This document shows positions 62,004 through 64,000 of a DNA stretch of 64,000 nucleotides, piece by piece (the first letter of the stretch is position 1; each line of letters opens with the position of its first letter). A program made the translations under genes and the position numbers. The stretch lies in assembly GCF_042651565.1 (NCBI RefSeq), contig NZ_JBHSDF010000006.1; one strand, 5' to 3'. A model generated the notes under the pieces. It was not told the origin of the DNA. It saw nothing but the letters and a program-made list of their open reading frames with translations, and searched no databases. This DNA is from Salinispirillum marinum (GTDB taxonomy: Bacteria > Pseudomonadota > Gammaproteobacteria > Pseudomonadales > Natronospirillaceae).

Positions 62004-63818
62004 ATGAATGACATGGTTCTTCAAGGCATTGTCTTTTTACTGGCTGCGGTAGTCGCCGCAACCCTATTCAAACGATTAGGTTTTGGCACCGCCGTTGGCT
62101 ACTTGGTGTCTGGTATCTTGATTGGGCCTTCAGTTTTAGGTGTCTTTAACAGCGCCGAATCCGTCATGAATGTTGCTCAATTAGGTGTTGTACTTCTCTT
62201 ATTTGTGATCGGCCTGGATACCAAGCTTTCCCGTTTGATGGCGCTACGGCGCGATATTCTGTTGGTCGGCAATGGGCAAGTTTGGCTGACGACGGCAGTG
62301 CTTGGCAGCATCGCTTATGCCCTTGGATTGTCGTTCTCCGCTGCGTTTATCGTTGGCTTTGCTTTTGCGCTCTCAGGTACTGCAATAGCCCTTCAACTAC
62401 TGAACGAACGTGGTGATATGTCGCGCCCTTATGGACAAAAGAGCTTTGCTATATTGTTAACACAAGACGTCCTCACCGTACCCATGCTTGCCTTAATCCC
62501 ACTGTTTTTAATCGGCTCCGGCGCGGCCAGTCGAACTGGGTCTGCATTTGGCGACACCCTTTTGGCCCTCAGCGTAGTTGCCGCCATTGTACTGATAGGG
62601 CGGTACTTGATTGATCCCATTTTCCGCTGGCTGGCAACAGCTGGCGCTCGAGAAGTCATGACGTCAGCAGCATTATTGGTGGTTGCTGGAGCAGCACTTT
62701 CAGCACAGTTTGCTGGGCTATCGATGGCATTGGGGGCATTTCTTGCCGGGGTGATGCTCGCGACATCGTCTTATCGACACCAATTGCAGGCCGACGTTGA
62801 ACCATTCCGTGGTTTGTTGCTGGCGTTGTTCTTTATGAGCATCGGCATGTTAATTGATGTGCATGAGGTATGGAGCAACATCACTCTCATCATCGCCTTG
62901 CTGGCCCTTTATTTAACGGTAAAAGTAACCATTGCAGCAGTGATTGCTCGATATACCGGATCAACATGGCCTGATGCGTGGCGGGTAGGCTTGCTGTTAT
63001 GCGCGGCGGGTGAATTTGCGTTTGTGCTTTTACCCTTAGTTGCGAGTGAAGGCCTTATTGGCCCTACACTGACCAACATACTTCTTGCCCTAGCTGCGTT
63101 ATCTATGGCGATCACGCCACCTCTATCCGTGTGGATTGAATATAGAATCAAGAAGCGTGAGCAGAGACCTGAGACTCTGGACGAAGATTTCGCACACGCT
63201 AACGGCTCGGCATTGATTATTGGCTTTGGTCGGTTTGGTCAAATCGCTTCACAATTGCTTCTCGCAGAAGGCATAGATACAACACTGATCGACGCCAAGC
63301 CCGACCGCATTCGTGCCGCAGCACGTTTCGGGTTTAAAGTATATTACGGTCAGGGCATGAACCTCGATATGCTGCGCGCAGCGGGTGCCGAGCAGGCACA
63401 ACTAGTTCTGGTTTGCGTCGATGACCCCGAAGAGTCGCTTAATATCTGTCGGATGATCCGCAGTGCCTTTCCTGACCTAAAATTACATGCGCGAGCTTAT
63501 GATCGAGCCCACGCGATTGCTTTAACGAATGCCGGGGTGGACTACCAAATTCGAGAAACCTTTGAATCAGCCATCATTGCAGGACGAACGATGCTGGAAG
63601 CGTTAGGTGTGCCCTCAGAGCGTGCCCGGCAAACAGAAGATGACGTTAGGCACCGTGACCTTGAGCGACTGGAGTTGCAACGATTGCAGGGTATTGATGC
63701 GGGTCATGATTTCCTGCACAAAACAACATTACAACCGGAACCCCTAAAGCAGCCTGATCATCGAGCTAAATCGTTGAATGCAGAAACCGACGAAATTTTA
63801 CACCGCGACCCAAGTTAG
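62004..63818 (+). CDS. CPA2-type cation:proton antiporter with TrkA-N domain (KefB/C-like)
   Basis: Inner-membrane K+/H+ or Na+/H+ antiporter. 604 residues: about twelve TM segments to residue 380 (GYLVSGILIGPSVLGVFNS near 33-51, LFVIGLDTKLSRLMALRRDI near 72-91, GFAFALSGTAIALQLL) and a cytosolic Rossmann RCK domain from about 405 (ALIIGFGRFGQIASQLLLAEG, DAKPDRI). The long acidic tail after residue 540 is of unknown use. Glutathione-gated KefB/C is the nearest well-known relative; the specific ion is not determined. Confidence 0.9.
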   Translation: MNDMVLQGIVFLLAAVVAATLFKRLGFGTAVGYLVSGILIGPSVLGVFNSAESVMNVAQLGVVLLLFVIGLDTKLSRLMALRRDILLVGNGQVWLTTAVLGSIAYALGLSFSAAFIVGFAFALSGTAIALQLLNERGDMSRPYGQKSFAILLTQDVLTVPMLALIPLFLIGSGAASRTGSAFGDTLLALSVVAAIVLIGRYLIDPIFRWLATAGAREVMTSAALLVVAGAALSAQFAGLSMALGAFLAGVMLATSSYRHQLQADVEPFRGLLLALFFMSIGMLIDVHEVWSNITLIIALLALYLTVKVTIAAVIARYTGSTWPDAWRVGLLLCAAGEFAFVLLPLVASEGLIGPTLTNILLALAALSMAITPPLSVWIEYRIKKREQRPETLDEDFAHANGSALIIGFGRFGQIASQLLLAEGIDTTLIDAKPDRIRAAARFGFKVYYGQGMNLDMLRAAGAEQAQLVLVCVDDPEESLNICRMIRSAFPDLKLHARAYDRAHAIALTNAGVDYQIRETFESAIIAGRTMLEALGVPSERARQTEDDVRHRDLERLELQRLQGIDAGHDFLHKTTLQPEPLKQPDHRAKSLNAETDEILHRDPS

Positions 63819-63832
63819 ATTAGCGGCAATAA

Positions 63833-63863
63833 AAAACCCCGCCCTGAATCCAGGACGGGGTGT
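63833..63863 (-). terminator. rRNA operon terminator
   Basis: On the minus strand ACCCCGTCCTG-GATT-CAGGGCGGGG forms an 11-bp stem, followed by six T, directly after the 5S gene. It also lies just after the antiporter stop on the plus strand. Confidence 0.9.
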
Positions 63864-63875
63864 TTCATATTTAAG

Positions 63876-63994
63876 AGCTTGACGATGACCTACTCTCACA
63901 TGGGGAGACCCCACACTACCATCGGCGATACCTCGTTTCACGTCTGAGTTCGGGATGGGATCAGGTGGTTCCAAGGTTCTATGATCGTCAAGCA
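63876..63994 (-). rRNA. rrf: 5S ribosomal RNA
   Basis: On the minus strand the 5' end is TGCTTGACGATCATAG and the 3' end GTCATCGTCAAGC; the two pair as helix I. CCATCCCGAACTCAGACGTG and GTAGTGTGGGG are the usual loop B/C and helix IV-V blocks. About 119 nt; the rest of the operon (23S, 16S) is to the right, beyond the window. Confidence 0.96.
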
Positions 63995-64000
63995 AACTGG

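Noticed and set aside
1..64000. CRISPR arrays, toxin-antitoxin pairs, restriction or other defence systems
   Set aside because: No regularly spaced repeats and no gene with such motifs were found.

Overview
The window is chromosomal DNA of a marine-type gammaproteobacterium. The backbone order matches Pseudomonas and its relatives: ispD-ispF-truD-pcm-nlpD-rpoS / fdxA-mutS-pncC-recA-recX-alaS-lysC-csrA-tRNA-Ser-tRNA-Arg. A Na+-pumping oxaloacetate decarboxylase (oadGA) and many methyl-accepting chemotaxis proteins point to the Oceanospirillales, possibly a Saccharospirillum/Reinekea-like organism. That placement is an inference; no 16S sequence is present, only a 5S rRNA at the right edge.

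Layout. 1-2.6 kb: oadA (cut by the window edge) and oadG, then two identical tRNA-Arg(ACG) genes and tRNA-Ser(GCT). 2.7-8.6 kb: csrA, lysC, alaS, recX, recA, all on the minus strand, with a LexA box in front of recA. 8.7-12.7 kb: pncC, mutS, fdxA and a 44-residue membrane protein. 12.8-19.0 kb: rpoS, nlpD, a DUF368 polyprenyl-phosphate transporter, pcm, truD, ispF, ispD and ftsB; surE, usually between truD and pcm, is absent from its place. 19-27 kb: eno, pyrG, tRNA-Pro, a MerR-like gene, ihfA, pheT and pheS. 27-29.7 kb: cysQ, a ComEA-like protein and pyrBI.

29.7-49.4 kb is the accessory part: about 20 kb set between pyrBI and ffh, with a chemoreceptor gene at each end. From a central control region at 38.2-38.5 kb the minus-strand arm encodes a ribose-type (CUT2) ABC importer, an M24 (creatinase/aminopeptidase-like) protein with an altered metal ligand, a cysteine-poor FmdB-like protein with a His-rich tail, and a chemoreceptor. 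The plus-strand arm encodes a cytoplasmic regulator made of a winged helix fused to a full-size family-1 solute-binding protein, a short-chain dehydrogenase, an acetoin/pyruvate-dehydrogenase-like E1 alpha and beta, an E2 split over two genes (a lipoyl carrier with a degenerate acyltransferase end, and a lipoyl-free catalytic E2), an aldehyde dehydrogenase and a second chemoreceptor. Together this reads as sense, import and oxidise a small polyol/ketol-like compound to acyl-CoA. The substrate cannot be read from the sequence. Two 17-bp operator-like elements spaced 21 bp apart lie in the control region.

49.4-64 kb returns to backbone: ffh, a CcsA/YpjD-like protein, a CorC/CNNM-type protein, a Yip1 protein, tyrR with a perfect TyrR box upstream, a glycosyltransferase overlapping a PAP2 phosphatase, a HIT protein, a GNAT-fold DUF482 protein, a glyoxalase, a 35-residue membrane protein, a siroheme nitrite/sulfite reductase with its DUF934 partner, a KefB/C-type antiporter, and the 3' end of an rRNA operon (5S rRNA plus terminator). 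No CRISPR array, insertion sequence or phage gene was seen.
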